Source: Lethocerus indicus
Lineage: Eukaryota; Arthropoda; Insecta; Hemiptera; Belostomatidae
Assembly (NCBI GenBank): GCA_019843655.1
Contig: JACDQD010000010.1
Coordinates: 5,935,637-5,999,636, forward strand
Direction: 5' to 3'
Length of the DNA: 64,000 nucleotides
Below, piece after piece: positions 43,398 through 54,538 of the stretch (the stretch's first letter is position 1; each line of letters starts with the position of its first letter). A program made the position numbers and the translations under genes. The notes beneath the pieces were generated by a model. The model was not told where the DNA came from, searched no databases, and was given only the letters and a program-made list of their open reading frames with translations.

Positions 43398-43620
43398 TTT
43401 TTTTTTACCTTTCTTTATTTTGTGCAATCAACATTGAATGTTATAAGTACATATGCTGTATGAATTTTTTTCACCGTATGTCCATGTCGGTTTAAGTATC
43501 GCTTTGTATATTGTCAGTTTGATACTTAAGGTCAATTTCGATGTCCGTTTTAGTCTTAATGGTCTTAAAAGTCCAAATTTTCGGTCTAAGTCGATTCATT
43601 TGAGTCGGGTATGGGGATTC
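43398..43620 (-). mobile_element. Family L LINE 3' end, internally deleted
   Basis: Tail and 3' UTR (TTATTTTGTGCAATCAACA, CATATGCTGTATG) join directly to coding sequence (CCGTATGTCCATGTCGGTTT, GTATCGCTTTGTATATTGTC, CTTAAGGTCAATTTCGATG). It ends at GAGTCGGGTATGGGGATTC, the usual 5' point of the ~540-bp unit. About 310 bp is missing with a short microhomology at the junction. Confidence 0.88.
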
Positions 43621-46380
43621 TGACAAAAATATATTTTTTAAAATGTATTCCCGTGTATTGTGATTTAAGAAGGTTATTATATCCTTGGCTGAGGAGCCGA
43701 TGTAACGAAAATACAACACATCATCTTTAAGGTATACTTTATTTGTAGCGTTGTTCGGGTAAAGCGAGGTGGAATTTTCGCCCGTCTTTTCATATCCCCA
43801 GTCAATTGTCGCTTAAGCTATTTCGAGTTTAGGTAGGGGGTACAGCGATTAAATTTTTGTTTGCCCGATAAAACCGTTGCCGCGCTGAAGAGTCTTGTTT
43901 ACTCGGAGTAACAGGTAAGAAGCGACCAGCGGAGGAAAATACGGTCGGATTACAAAGAAGGGTCGGCGAAGGGAAGAGGGGACTGGAGATAAAAGTTTTT
44001 ACCCAAATTAAAGCCGAAACTCTGCATCTACTTTCTTGTCTTATTAAACCGGTTTCAGTTGCGAATTGTCGCTAAAACTTTCCCCTTTCGCCAAGTACAA
44101 GGTAAGTGTGTACAGGCGGATAAAACAAGAGGTCGCGCCCCTTGTTCACAAAAAAAAATGGGAGACCCTTGAATATTTTCTTAATAACTAATATTACACT
44201 TATACAGGGAATTTACAGTTAGTAGATTAGTATCGAATTCGTTAGAATTTCGGTAACAAATTCTAAAAATATAGTTTTATTAAGGTATATAATTATAGCT
44301 TTACTCGCTTCATGCTGGAAAGGCTTATCTCTGTCCTAAATAGCGACTGTTTTGCATAAGAGTATCCACGACAGAAACATCGCAATTAGTATGTACTTCT
44401 GTAGTAGGCGAAATAAGTTGAATTAAATACCGTTTTAATTTTATCACCATGAACTAATTACAGTGCACTGACGTACTCTATTGACTGGGTGAGATGTCAA
44501 AACAGTTGAAAATGAAGAATGAAGTACGTAAGACATTAAAATTGGATGTGTCCTATTCGAGGACCCTCGAGTAAATCATTGGGCTACTTAATTTAAATGT
44601 ATTATTATAATTTATCATTTTTTGGTCTACATTTACAATTTATAAGATGTTGTTTACTGTTGTCGTTTTCTGAAGTGCGCAAGTAACGAATTCCAGGAAC
44701 AAGAACTACGTGCCGGCTTTCGGAAACGTTCGGCGAATAAAGCGATTAACGTAAGGAAGCATATTGGTCCGAACCCTACTGTTGAATGTTAATCCTCTAC
44801 CCCCTCCCGGGACGGTATCGCCCGGGGGGTGAGTACCCCTATCTTATCACTATAGGGGTAGGAGTGGGGGTACGGCCTTGGGGTCGGTTGGGGTTCGAAT
44901 CGTCGGGCCCCGCAGAATATTCATGGTTGATGAGGTGGGGTCCCTTCCCAACCCGACCCCCCTACCACGACCATTCCCACCGAGTAGATATATGCAAAAC
45001 GGTTTATGCAGGATCACGGTTTAAATTAAACCTTCCTCCCACCCGCGGCCCGCTCCATTCTGTTAGGTGAGACCACGGTCGTCGGCGGAGGGGTAGGGTA
45101 AACATTTTATGAGTGGGGGAATTCTTTTTTTCCCCTTTCCGTGTTTCCTAAATATAAAGGGGGAAAAAATTGCCCCGGAGATTAGATAAAGGGGCGGGCG
45201 TTGAAAATTGTCCGGCTAACCAAACTGGGCGCCATACTTATATACGAAGAGCTCGTCGCGTAATGTGACTCTGCTGAAGGAGTAATTGAAGAATTGCAAA
45301 GTGTAAATAACACAGTTAAAAATTAAACATTTGGTTTAATTAATTATTGCTTTCTAATGTGTACAACGGAATGAATGAGCTTTTCTGTTGAGAAATGCAA
45401 TAATGTACATGGAATTCAAGAATTTTAAGAATTCATAAATAAACTGAATACGTATTTTTATTCTGTTTACAAATGCAATGTTGTTATGGAATATTACTAT
45501 TGAAGAGCGCAACCTGATAACTAGGAGTCTAATTACTTGGCATTTATGAAATTGTATTATTCGTATTAAAATTGGAAGCGAAAATGTGCTATGTGTTATT
45601 CTGAAAGGCGAATATTATGTTTCAATTTCTCAATATCCCATATAGACCCCGATAACACGGTTCATCTTCTTCGTAGTGCGCAGTGAGCTTTGAACAATTC
45701 CTGCCTCGAAACAAGTTCGTGCTATATTCGGGTAAAAAGTGCGCAATATTTATGATATTCCAAAACAACCTGGTATCTGAAAATTATCTATCAGAGTGAT
45801 TCTTTCACGCTTCAGGACAATACCTGCGAAAGGTTGATTGCGGGTGGAGTATTTGTTATGTGTCGACGATTACTCCGCGTACCCTTCCGTTCCCGAAACG
45901 TCCGGGTATACTGTCGGCGTTGCGGGTCTTGAAAGGCGGCCCGACGATTGTTTAAGCCGGCGATAAGGAGTACGGGGGCAGTAAGGGGGTGGTGCGCACC
46001 TACCCCGATAGTGAGGTCTGCGGCGGTTCGGGACGCCCCTTCACAATGCCCCAACCCCGGCCTCAATTCACATCCCCCCCCCCCACCGATAACGCCCAAC
46101 CCCTCAATTGTTCGCGCTCTCCCATTGTTGCTCAACACACACACGCGCGCACACACCACATGAGCCGCGCTGACGGGCGCCAGACCGAACGAGCTGTTAC
46201 GCAAACACTCCAACCGAAAGCTGAACCACTAAGTTGTCTCTAGTGTGTACGATTTTGAAATCACTTTGGTACTAGATTTGCCAACAAAGGAGCATGACCA
46301 ATTAGATTAAGAAAAACATTGTTTTCTAAAACAAAACCACATTCAGATACTAATTTAAATGTTTGTAAATAATATTAATT
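43621..46380. other. Long unique stretch, no gene recognised
   Basis: AT-rich DNA with GC-rich patches at 44780-45220 (many G-tracts near 44850-44890) and 45840-46190 (11-C run at 46074-46084, opposing frames of 133 and 84 codons). Nothing was recognised as coding or repetitive. Confidence 0.55.
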
Positions 46381-46608
46381 TTTTTTTAACTTTATTTATT
46401 GTACAATAAACTATATGCCACTTATAAGTATAATTGCGGTTTCTATGATTAGTTTCACTTGTTTCACTCGACGCAATTCAGTGATGTTGAGGTCATTATG
46501 GATTGTTTGGTTAGAAACATACCAGGGAGCATTAAGGATGGTACGAAGGACTTTTGACTGGAATGTTTGGATGCGAGCGATGTTGGATTTCTTGGCGGAA
46601 CCCCATAA
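46381..46608 (-). mobile_element. Family L LINE 3' end, second 3' UTR type, internally deleted
   Basis: On the minus strand: WGSAKKSNIARIQ, FQSKVLRTILNAPWY, VSNQTIHNDLNI, then a junction into the 3' UTR (GAGTGAAACAAGTGAAACTA, GTGGCATATAGTTTATTG) and an A-rich tail. Closely related to 26941-27485 but missing the PTVDEV..HSFSPF block. The 5' end is at TATGGGGTTCCGCC. Confidence 0.9.
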
Positions 46609-46656
46609 AATAATATTAAACAGTCTTATTATGTAGTTTTGTCCATACAATATGCT

Positions 46657-46659
<3 letters not shown>

Positions 46660-46720
<61 letters not shown>
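46660..46720. repeat. (TA)n microsatellite
   Basis: About 25 uninterrupted TA units with a short imperfect continuation (TGTATATATA). Confidence 0.95.
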
Positions 46721-46721
<1 letters not shown>

Positions 46722-48967
46722 TACAAGTTCAATCACTCTTCTTGTGGATCGACTAGATGGGGATGTTATTCAGCGAAACAGGCGATGTATTTGTAAGCGC
46801 TCAATGGAAACAGTTCAACGAGTCTCACGTATGGGAAACATCGAGCCCATACATAAATACAATTTACTTGACGCATCAATACATATTTCCTATAAACTTA
46901 TTCGGCTGTTACAGTTCTGTAATCAAGGTTTCAGTAGTAATGAGATGTATATCCTGAATCTAGCTCCTAGTTGAATAACTTATTCCCTCAGTGGTCAACA
47001 GTGCCAATTAGTTAATGAAATTATTGTCCTAGCTTAATTTTCGTATATTTGTAATATTTTATACCTTGTAATATATCCGTAATGTCTGGCGATGGAGTTT
47101 TATTATATACATGGCTCAACTGCGCACAAGATGGGTTGCACCGAACATTAGGTACAATTAATAATTATTATAAAGTGCAAACTGCCAATCATATTTTTCT
47201 TGTCCAGATAGCGGGACGCTTGGTGCCGAAAAAGGAGGGCACTTTGTTGTCGGAGGGAAAAGTGACGATGACCCCCTCCCAATCCCCTCATGGCGCCCTT
47301 ATCCCGCTTACCCCAATTATGTCTTCGCGCCTACCGTCTGAGATGTCTCGGCGGTAATTAGTTGTGCTAATTAAAGGGTGTGTGTCCCTGCCCGGCCTCC
47401 TTACACAACTCCCGGTGAATAAGTAACGAGCCGCCTCCTCCTCCTCCTCCTCCTACACCCCATCAACCGTATTCTGAAAGTTCCCCGTATAAGGTTGACA
47501 CCTACACACTGTCGTCACTAATGGGCGAATTAAATTTTCTCCCCCCCCCCCCGCCCCTTATCCTTGTCCCTCAAACGTTGACAAAATTAATAGGCGCTCG
47601 TTTTTCTATTTAAGAAGACACTATTTGAAACGATACGAATACGGTTAAACCCCTGGTAAACGCTTTATTGAAACCCGTAACACACTCCTGCAATGCGGGT
47701 CTAGTATCAGCGCCGTTACCGCTTGCCGATAATTATCCTCCCTATTACAAGTGAATATATTTTTTTACGCCATCTAACTATTTTTTTAGATACTAAAAAC
47801 TAATTAACTTACTTAACTAATTTACTCAACTCAAACGACTGTTAGAGCAGTAGTTAGTCTCACCTATTCTTTTTTTCTCAATTAAAACGAATCTCCTCCC
47901 TTTCCGGATATTTTTATATTTCCGTTCAAACGCGCCAGTAAAAATTCTACCTGCCTACATTATAAGGCCGGTTTTTGAATCCATTTCATATATTACATTA
48001 AATGATATTCTCGTTCCGTACAATACAGCCGGAGATATTATTAACGCACGCTGTGTCGGTTCCAACGGAGAGGGTTTTCTGTCGAGGGATTACGCAATAT
48101 TGTTAGACCCCGCGGGGTAATATAATCTCAGGTGAGTGTGTAATGACGGAACTTTGTACACACAGTGTTAGGATGCTGTTTGAGAGGTCGGGGGGATACA
48201 ATTTTTCGGTGTTCCCGTAAGAGGGGGGTATTTTTGTGTCATAATCTGCGTCATCTAATTAAAACGGATTTTTTTCAGTATTTTCAAAATTTTTTGGGTT
48301 GTTCAATGGATCAGTTTTCCGCTGAATCCTAGGGTTCTGGCGGAGACTCCCAGTTTGTCGGACAGTTGAAATTCATCGCCGCCCCGTTTTTTTTGTACTC
48401 CTTTACTTTTCTTTGTCCCCTTTTGTCCTTCGCCTTTTTTGCCTCTGTGTGGTGTGTGTCTGTATTTTCATTTCTGGCTCTCATTTGCGCGGCGGCGTGG
48501 AAGGGCCGTGCGACACCGGGATCACATTAATGCATTTTAAATGAGGCCAGAATTATACCTCCGGTGGGTGTGGTGGGGCCGCCTCTTGATGAGTTTTGAT
48601 TCCGCACCCCCCCCCCCCCAAGGGAACTCCGGCCCGGGCCCAAAAAAAAAAACAGAACCTTCTGTGTTCATTTCTTGCCCCTGTTTTCAACCCCCCACCG
48701 CTACAGCCTATGAAACAAGGGTTTCTCTGATCCCACCGCAGCGAGCGTCTAGGAAAATATTAATTCGGAAGCTCCACGGGACCCCCGCTAAGACCGGGGA
48801 ATTTTCTTTTTCCCCTTTTAATTTCTAGAAATTTCATATTTCTGGAGGCAGTATCGGACGCGGTTTTACAATCTATTTCAATCTCTACATTCTTGCGGGA
48901 TAAGCCATGCATAAATGAGATAATGTATCCGCATGCGGGAGTGATACACCACGGTTTTTCTGCTATC
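46721..48967. other. Long unique stretch, no gene recognised
   Basis: 47220-47570 and 48060-48810 are GC-rich. A (CCT)n run lies at about 47430-47453. C-runs of 12 (47541-47552) and 13 (48607-48619) are present. Frames reach 111 codons without domains. Confidence 0.55.
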
Positions 48968-49505
48968 CAATTTCATTCACGTGGAATCCCCACACCCGAC
49001 TCAAAAGAAACGACTTAAACAGAAAATTTGGACTCTTAAGGCTATTACTAAAACGGACATCGAAATTGACCTTAAGTAACAAATTGACATGGACATATGG
49101 TATTGAGCTATGGGGTTCCACCGAGACATCCAACATCGCCCGCATCCAGAGATTCCAATCAAAAGTCCTTCGCACCATCCTTAATTCTCCCCGGTATGTT
49201 TCTAACCAGACAATCCACCATGACCTCAACATACCGACAGTCGACGAAGTCACAAAATCCCGGTTCCTGAAGTTCCACTCCCGCCTTTCTCCTCATCCCA
49301 ATCCACTCGTTCAGTCCCTCTCCTCTTACCCATCCACTATCCCCACCACGACGGCCCAGAGATCATCTCGGACAGTAGTTAAATCGTGTCAAAAGCGCCA
49401 TCACTGGGTGGTTTCTTTATCGAGACAAACACGTGAAAAATATACATGTATCAATTGAACCGATAACTGTAAAGGTTGATTGTGCAAAAAAAAGTTTAAA
49501 AAATC
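48968..49505 (+). mobile_element. Family L LINE 3' end, full ~538-bp unit
   Basis: Coding order: TWNPHTRLKRNDLNRKFG, LLRLLLKRTSK, WTYGIELWGSTETSNIARIQ, RFQSKVLRTILNSPRY, VSNQTIHHDLNIPTVDEV and TKSRFLKFHSRLSPHPN. It is open for 130 codons (49066-49458), followed by a first-type 3' UTR and A-rich tail. The TWNPHTRLKR segment follows the conserved YLGL..DKRLTW of jockey-like ORF2 in other copies. 5' truncation removes everything upstream of the C-terminus. Confidence 0.92.
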
Positions 49506-50672
49506 CAATTTCATTATATTGATTTACTTTAAAATAATTCTTATAATAATTATTTTTTATAGAGTTTATAATAGAGTTATACGGCCTCCTCCATTAATCA
49601 ATTCAAATTATGAATTGAAGGAAAATTTTTAGAATTTTTAGAAAATTTTCTGATGATTTATGTTGTTCTTTCGACGACAAGCATTGTACAGCTAAGTACA
49701 ACGAATCCTTCGTGATGTTTTTTCTTCATCCCTCTTCTTCACTCCTCTCATTCTTCCATAAATGAGTAAAAAATAAATCTTGTTATATATGCCAAAGGAA
49801 TATAATCCGTCCAAGATTGTCCATAATAAAAAAAATTGGACCTAATATCAGTCGACAAGCAGTGTTATTTCTCCAATCGATTTCAGCAGTTTTTACCGCT
49901 CGTATTAAAGGACAAGTTAGCAACAGTCGTCCCCAGGGCCATAGCCTGTAAAAGCCTATTGTCAGTATAAATCCAGGTTTTGGCGATAGCCTCTTTCGGT
50001 GGGAGCTCTCCCATCAATTCGGGGGAGATACAATGGCCCACTGTCAACGATAAAAATCCTCCCGCCGTCGGAATCGTCGCCCAATCGCCGTCAGACACTC
50101 GATTGTCGGCGCATTGATCGGATATTTAAAAATTGAATCGTCCAATTTCCGCCGGAAATCGTGGGTTTTAGGATTGGCGCGTGGGGGGAATCTTGGGCGG
50201 ACAAAAGGGCTGTTTTGGCCGCGCGGACAGCCTCGGTAATCCGCTCATTGTTGGGAACCGTTTTCGGCGGATCCCATTGTTTGTTTCGGTCCGTCCGCGT
50301 TTCCCAATGAGTGGGGTCGGTTGGGCCGGCGAAAGGGAGGGCGACGGCGGCGCCGGTGGGAGCTACGCTCGATGTATGAGACAGATATACGGGCTCTCGT
50401 CATTGTTCGACCGCCCACTACAAACACTACAACCGGCCACCGATCCGTTTTGGCGCTCGCGTTCCACCATGAATGGGCCCCGAAAGACTCTTTAATTTAT
50501 TTACAAATAGCTAATTCAAAATTAAAGAAACCGATGAGAACGGCATACACTTTTTGTCAGTAGGGCACCCACTCTGGCATAACAGGTGTTCAAAACTTAT
50601 ATTTTTATTTGTTGTTTATTTAATTTCATTCATATCGCATTTGTAATAGTTTCACGCACTTTAACTATATGC
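49506..50672. other. Unique stretch
   Basis: AT-rich to 49850, then moderately GC-rich with a strong CpG patch at 50170-50470 where overlapping frames of 60-104 codons occur. No gene or repeat was recognised. Confidence 0.55.
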
Positions 50673-50735
50673 CGTAGAATTTTTGTGTTTCTGCCTCCTC
50701 TCGCTGGTTTGGTCACAGCTAGACCGTTTTCGGCT
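50673..50735 (+). mobile_element. Family P arm relic
   Basis: CGTAGAATTTTTGTGTTTCTG, CCTCCTCTCGCTGGTTTGGTC and AGCTAGACCGTTTTCGGC match the outer half of the P arm. The rest, including the core, is missing. Confidence 0.7.
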
Positions 50736-50827
50736 TTGACTAGAGAGTTTTCGATTTTTACGAAACACACGTCGAGTTAGCCAATTAGACTGTGCTTTAT
50801 ATTTTACACTTCCAGTGACAATGCGAA

Positions 50828-50830
<3 letters not shown>

Positions 50831-50879
<49 letters not shown>
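50831..50879. repeat. (TA)n microsatellite
   Basis: About 24 uninterrupted TA units. Confidence 0.95.
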
Positions 50880-50880
<1 letters not shown>

Positions 50881-51599
50881 GATGAAGGAGGATATCAGGA
50901 GACTTTGAACTCTCTAAAAGACTCTGTGAAGGAAGGCCTTTGCCTTTGTCCCACGCCAGCCGAAACAGAGCTCCTTTGTTTTGCTCGAGTTTTACCGGAA
51001 AGCATTTTTCCCGCCGCAGAAAAAGAAAATGCGAAAGAGAAAGCGATGGCGACGACTCCCCCCTCTCCCTCGCCCCCTCCCAATTACTGGTTCGGCGCTG
51101 ATTTTCGCGTTGGAAAAGAATTTTTCTTCTCGGGTAGAGCGCCCGGAGAAAAACAACAACTCGTTTTTCGGTTTTTCCGGACAATCGATCGACAGTAAGG
51201 CCCGCAAATTGTTTCCAAATCGGTGCTCCGTCAGAGTGATGCGTATAAAATAAATTTGGACAACACTCCGTGTTTCACACCTTTGGCCCATTGCCATATG
51301 GTTGTTTTAATATGAAACACTGTCGTCGACCGGAATTTTCTTCTGTATAAATTCAAAGTAATGCTCCACTTTTTCACCGCCTCAACCGACCTTATATTTT
51401 CAGAGAGGAATTATTATCAGAATAGTGAAAGATCGGGCCTAAAGATTGGGGTAGATGCAGAAAGAATGAGGGTGCAAGCTGTTTCAAGAATGGAATACCC
51501 ACATTCTCGAATCAAATTTCTGATATAAAACAATGAGAATTGAAAATGTCACATCCGTGCTTAGGTACGATTATACCAGGTGGTTGAACCAAAATTAGG
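50880..51599. other. Unique stretch, partly GC-rich
   Basis: 50930-51240 is GC-rich and open in several phases on both strands (up to 127 codons). Four mutually overlapping frames make a real gene unlikely. No repeat was recognised. Confidence 0.5.
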
Positions 51600-51693
51600 C
51601 TATATTCTGTCTCCTCATGCTGAGGAGAAACACACGAAATCTTCGGTATTCCAACCCCTCGGATACTACAAAACAGGTATTCTAAACTATATT
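51600..51693. mobile_element. Minimal family P hairpin with extension, copy 13
   Basis: CTGTCTCCTCATGC then TGAGGAGAAACACACGAAAT, followed by a complete extension GGTATTCCAACCCCTC..ACAAAACAGGTATTCTAAA. CTATATT flanks both sides (51600-51606 and 51687-51693). The arms have shrunk to about 10 bp while the single-sided extension is retained in full. Confidence 0.8.
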
Positions 51694-52376
51694 TATTTGT
51701 TTGTACAGATGTTAAACAGCCGTATAAACAAATAATACGCTGTTTTATATATAAAAAAGATTCAAGCCTACTCCTGGAATCTCCACAATTTCGAAAATGA
51801 TAATGAGGTTTTCGGCGATGTTTACAATTCCAACATTTATTTTCTCTTCTTATGTTCCCTGTTTTCCCTCCGACGATCCTATCACATCGTCCCGCAACGT
51901 GTCACATAACGGGGAAATTGAAAAAGGGCAATTTATAACCGATAATATTCTATTCTTCTTTCGATTTTCCACAGCCACGATAAAATCGAACTCTCTTTAC
52001 GCCGCCCCCTCAAACGGTTTCCGAAAACCTCGGCCGGGGCTTGAGTCGATTCGAGAGAAATCGCGATATAACACGTTCCGAGATAAAAGAAAACGGTCGA
52101 TGGGTGGGGGGGGCGAACATTTTATCACTCCGTTACCTGTTTTATTTGGGGGGGGGGGGGGTGTTGAAACTAACCCGAGGGAAATAAACAAGAAGGTTTT
52201 CTAAACGGGCCGTCTACGCCCAGACTGTTTTACGCTTTCTGGGGCAAAGGGGGGGGTGTAGTAGAAAAATCTCTAATTTTACAGCGCCCCAGGAACCCTG
52301 GGAGGAAACCCAACAGGCAGACTTTGTTTGACGAATAACCGCGAGAAATTCCGTAACAAAGTATTCTGATATTTTG
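51694..52376. other. Unique stretch
   Basis: 51990-52330 is GC-rich and contains the longest G-run of the window (14 G at 52148-52161). A 135-codon plus-strand frame ends there but is not gene-like. Confidence 0.55.
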
Positions 52377-52908
52377 TTAACCTTTTTTTATTTTGTACAA
52401 TCAACATTGAATGTTATTAGTACAAGCGCTGTCTGTATTTTTTTTCACATGCATATCGTGATAAAAGAAGCCACCCAATGATGGCACCTTTGACACAGGA
52501 AGAATTATGGTCTGAGGGCTAAGAAGATCTCTAGCCGTCGAGGGAGGGGATAATGGATGGGTAAGAGAGGAAAGGGACTGAACGAGTGGATTAGGATGAG
52601 GAGAAAGGCGGGAGTGGAACTTCAGGAACCGGGATTTTGCGACTTCGTCGACTGTCGGTATGTTGAGGTCATGGTGGATTGTTCGGTTAGAAACATTCCG
52701 GGGAGTATTAAGGATGGTAAGAAGGACTTTTGACTAGAATCTCTGGATGTCTCGTTGGGACTGCATATCTCTATACCGTATGTCCATGTCGGTTTAGGTA
52801 TCGCTGTGTATATTGTCAGTTAGTTACTTAAGGTCAATTTTGATGTCCGTTTTAGTAATGGCCTTAAAAGTCCTAATTTGCGGTTGAAGTCGATTCTTTT
52901 CAGTCGGG
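52377..52908 (-). mobile_element. Family L LINE 3' end, full ~532-bp unit
   Basis: On the plus strand: tail complement, GATGGCACCTTTGACACAGG, GGAAAGGGACTGAACGAGTG, GACTTCGTCGACTGTCGGTA, GGTTAGAAACATTCCGGGG, GTATTGTCAGTTAGTTAC and GATTCTTTTCAGTCGGGGA. The order and length match 18547-19084. Frameshifts break the ORF. Its 5' end abuts the family E repeat directly. Confidence 0.9.
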
Positions 52909-52909
52909 G

Positions 52910-53122
52910 ATTTCACGTGAGAAAGAATTCTGAAGTGCGAAAACTACGTGTGCACAAAACTACGCATTTAAATCCCGAAAAAACCTTATCACTTTATCGG
53001 TCCTAGTTGATCTCTCAGATTTTCTCCGCTCGCTTGTCGACATTATCATTCGTAAATGTAGTGAAGCATGCTGCAACTTCTTTGTTAACTTCGATAGAAC
53101 TTCAGTAGGTCCGTTCCCTGGT
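52910..53122 (-). repeat. Family E repeat, copy 2
   Basis: Reverse-complement match to 36227-36441 (AGAAAGAATTCTGAAGTGCG, CTAGTTGATCTCTCAGATTT, AGTGAAGCATGCTGCAACTT). On the minus strand it lies immediately upstream of a LINE unit, sharing the junction string CACGTGA. It could be a 5' part picked up by that LINE or an older neighbour. Confidence 0.85.
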
Positions 53123-54061
53123 GCTGAGTTGGAAATTCTGTCGTTTGACTGTTGCAGACAGTATGAGACGGAAATCATTTGAAATCCTCTCACCACTCAA
53201 AATGTCCAGGTTAATATTTTTTTTTTAATTTACGAGTGGTACCTGAAACCACTTTGTGTCCAATGATAATAATTACAATAGTGGGGTATCGAGTGAGCGC
53301 GCAAAATAACACAGTGCACAGACATACGCCCACTTGTCCGGTATTTAATGGTAATATGATAGCGGATTGGGTCGTGATTCAATGGTCCAATAAATCGCAG
53401 TTATTTCAACTAGCAATTAATGCGAATTTTCAATTTAATGAATAACCGTTGGGAAATTATTTATTCATTCGGCTTCCGTGAATTCCAATAATTTCATTTT
53501 CCCGTTTCAATACGCGGTGTAAATATTTCACCGCTAGTGGGACCAACAGTCGTTCAGCTATATATCCGGTAGCCAGGATGAAATATTAATATTTTTCGCT
53601 GGTATATTTTAATTTCTGAGACCCCCAGTTATGGGGGTTCGGAGGGCTGTGTAATGACCGAGTATTATATAGGTTGGGGTTGTAGTGTCGCTAGAGGCAG
53701 TGGTATAATCCTCTTTGGCGACGGTCACAACCACCTGGAGTCCCCTCGCGTCCCCCTCGTTTTTAATTAACACTTGCCTAATCTTCTTAGGCCATCTAAA
53801 CAGGGCCCCCCCAACTACCCTCATCCCCGCCCCGCATCCCCGTAAACTCCCCGACCGACGACCCCCCCCCCTCTGGGGTACGGGATACTCAGATTAGGAG
53901 CACAGGTCGTTAAATTTATGTTGGTCGTAGGGGGGGTGGTGAGGCGGGGTCTACGCGCGGGCGAATACCCGTCCACGCCCACTCCTTTACGGGGATTGGT
54001 CAAATTTCTGTTCGAGAAATACGAGGGGGTAATATTAGAAATTGAAATATTAGAAATAACT
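53123..54061. other. Unique stretch
   Basis: 53620-54000 is GC-rich with opposing frames of 60-71 codons. A 10-C run is at 53862-53871. Nothing was recognised as genic or repetitive. Confidence 0.55.
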
Positions 54062-54390
54062 AGTTTAGAATATCTGTTCTGCGGTCTGCGAGGGGTTGGA
54101 ACGCCGTAGGTTTCGTGTGTTCCTCTCGCTGGTTTGGTCTTTTGCTAGACAGGTTTCGGCTACTCGCCATCTTCAGTAGCGGTGTTAGTCACTGTTGGCA
54201 CTTTGGATGTTTTTTGGGCATCCTCACTGCACTGTCACCGTCACTTGTACTGTGGTGGTTGTCTCTTTGTCGTGTATATATATACGTGTCTTGTTATTGT
54301 GTTTTTGGGGGGTGTTTGTCTTATTTGAGTTGAGAGAGGGGGTGGCATTTTGTTAATCGGCTTAAGCCTACGTCGGATTGTCGGTCAAAG
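54062..54390 (+). mobile_element. Family P, single arm plus internal region, copy 14
   Basis: The extension (TTTAGAATATCTGTTCTGCG to GGTTGGAACGCCG) is followed by the forward arm, with the core block intact in the minus sense except for a changed loop (GAGTA). The GTGGTTGTCTCTTTGTCGTG segment and the internal GGCTTAAGCCTACGTCGG and ATTGTCGGTCAAAG come next. No second arm or target duplication was found. Confidence 0.8.
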
Positions 54391-54409
54391 AGGGTCTTTA
54401 GTAGTAAGC

Positions 54410-54538
54410 ATGAAATCGGTAATTCATTGTTGGGAGTACTTTTGTGTCATTTTGTTTATCTTAGCTACTGTGTCAGTCGCGGGCACTGAACAAACGTACA
54501 AACAAACTCAACTTCATAAGTCAACACCTTATCCGTGA
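54410..54538 (+). CDS. Possible small secreted peptide or first exon (weak)
   Basis: A 42-residue frame opens with a signal-peptide-like N-terminus: basic and polar MKSVIHCWEY, a hydrophobic core FCVILFILATVSV and a small-residue cleavage-like AGTEQ. A short polar tail of T, Q, K and H residues ends it. The ATG is internal to a longer open frame starting at 54350 inside family P sequence. No Kozak support, splice donor consensus or homologue is recognised. It could be a fortuitous hydrophobic stretch in AT-rich DNA. Confidence 0.2.
   Translation: MKSVIHCWEYFCVILFILATVSVAGTEQTYKQTQLHKSTPYP

Noticed and set aside
50804..51297. Four overlapping frames of 90-127 codons
   Set aside because: Open on both strands simultaneously, including across a TA microsatellite, which is a composition effect.
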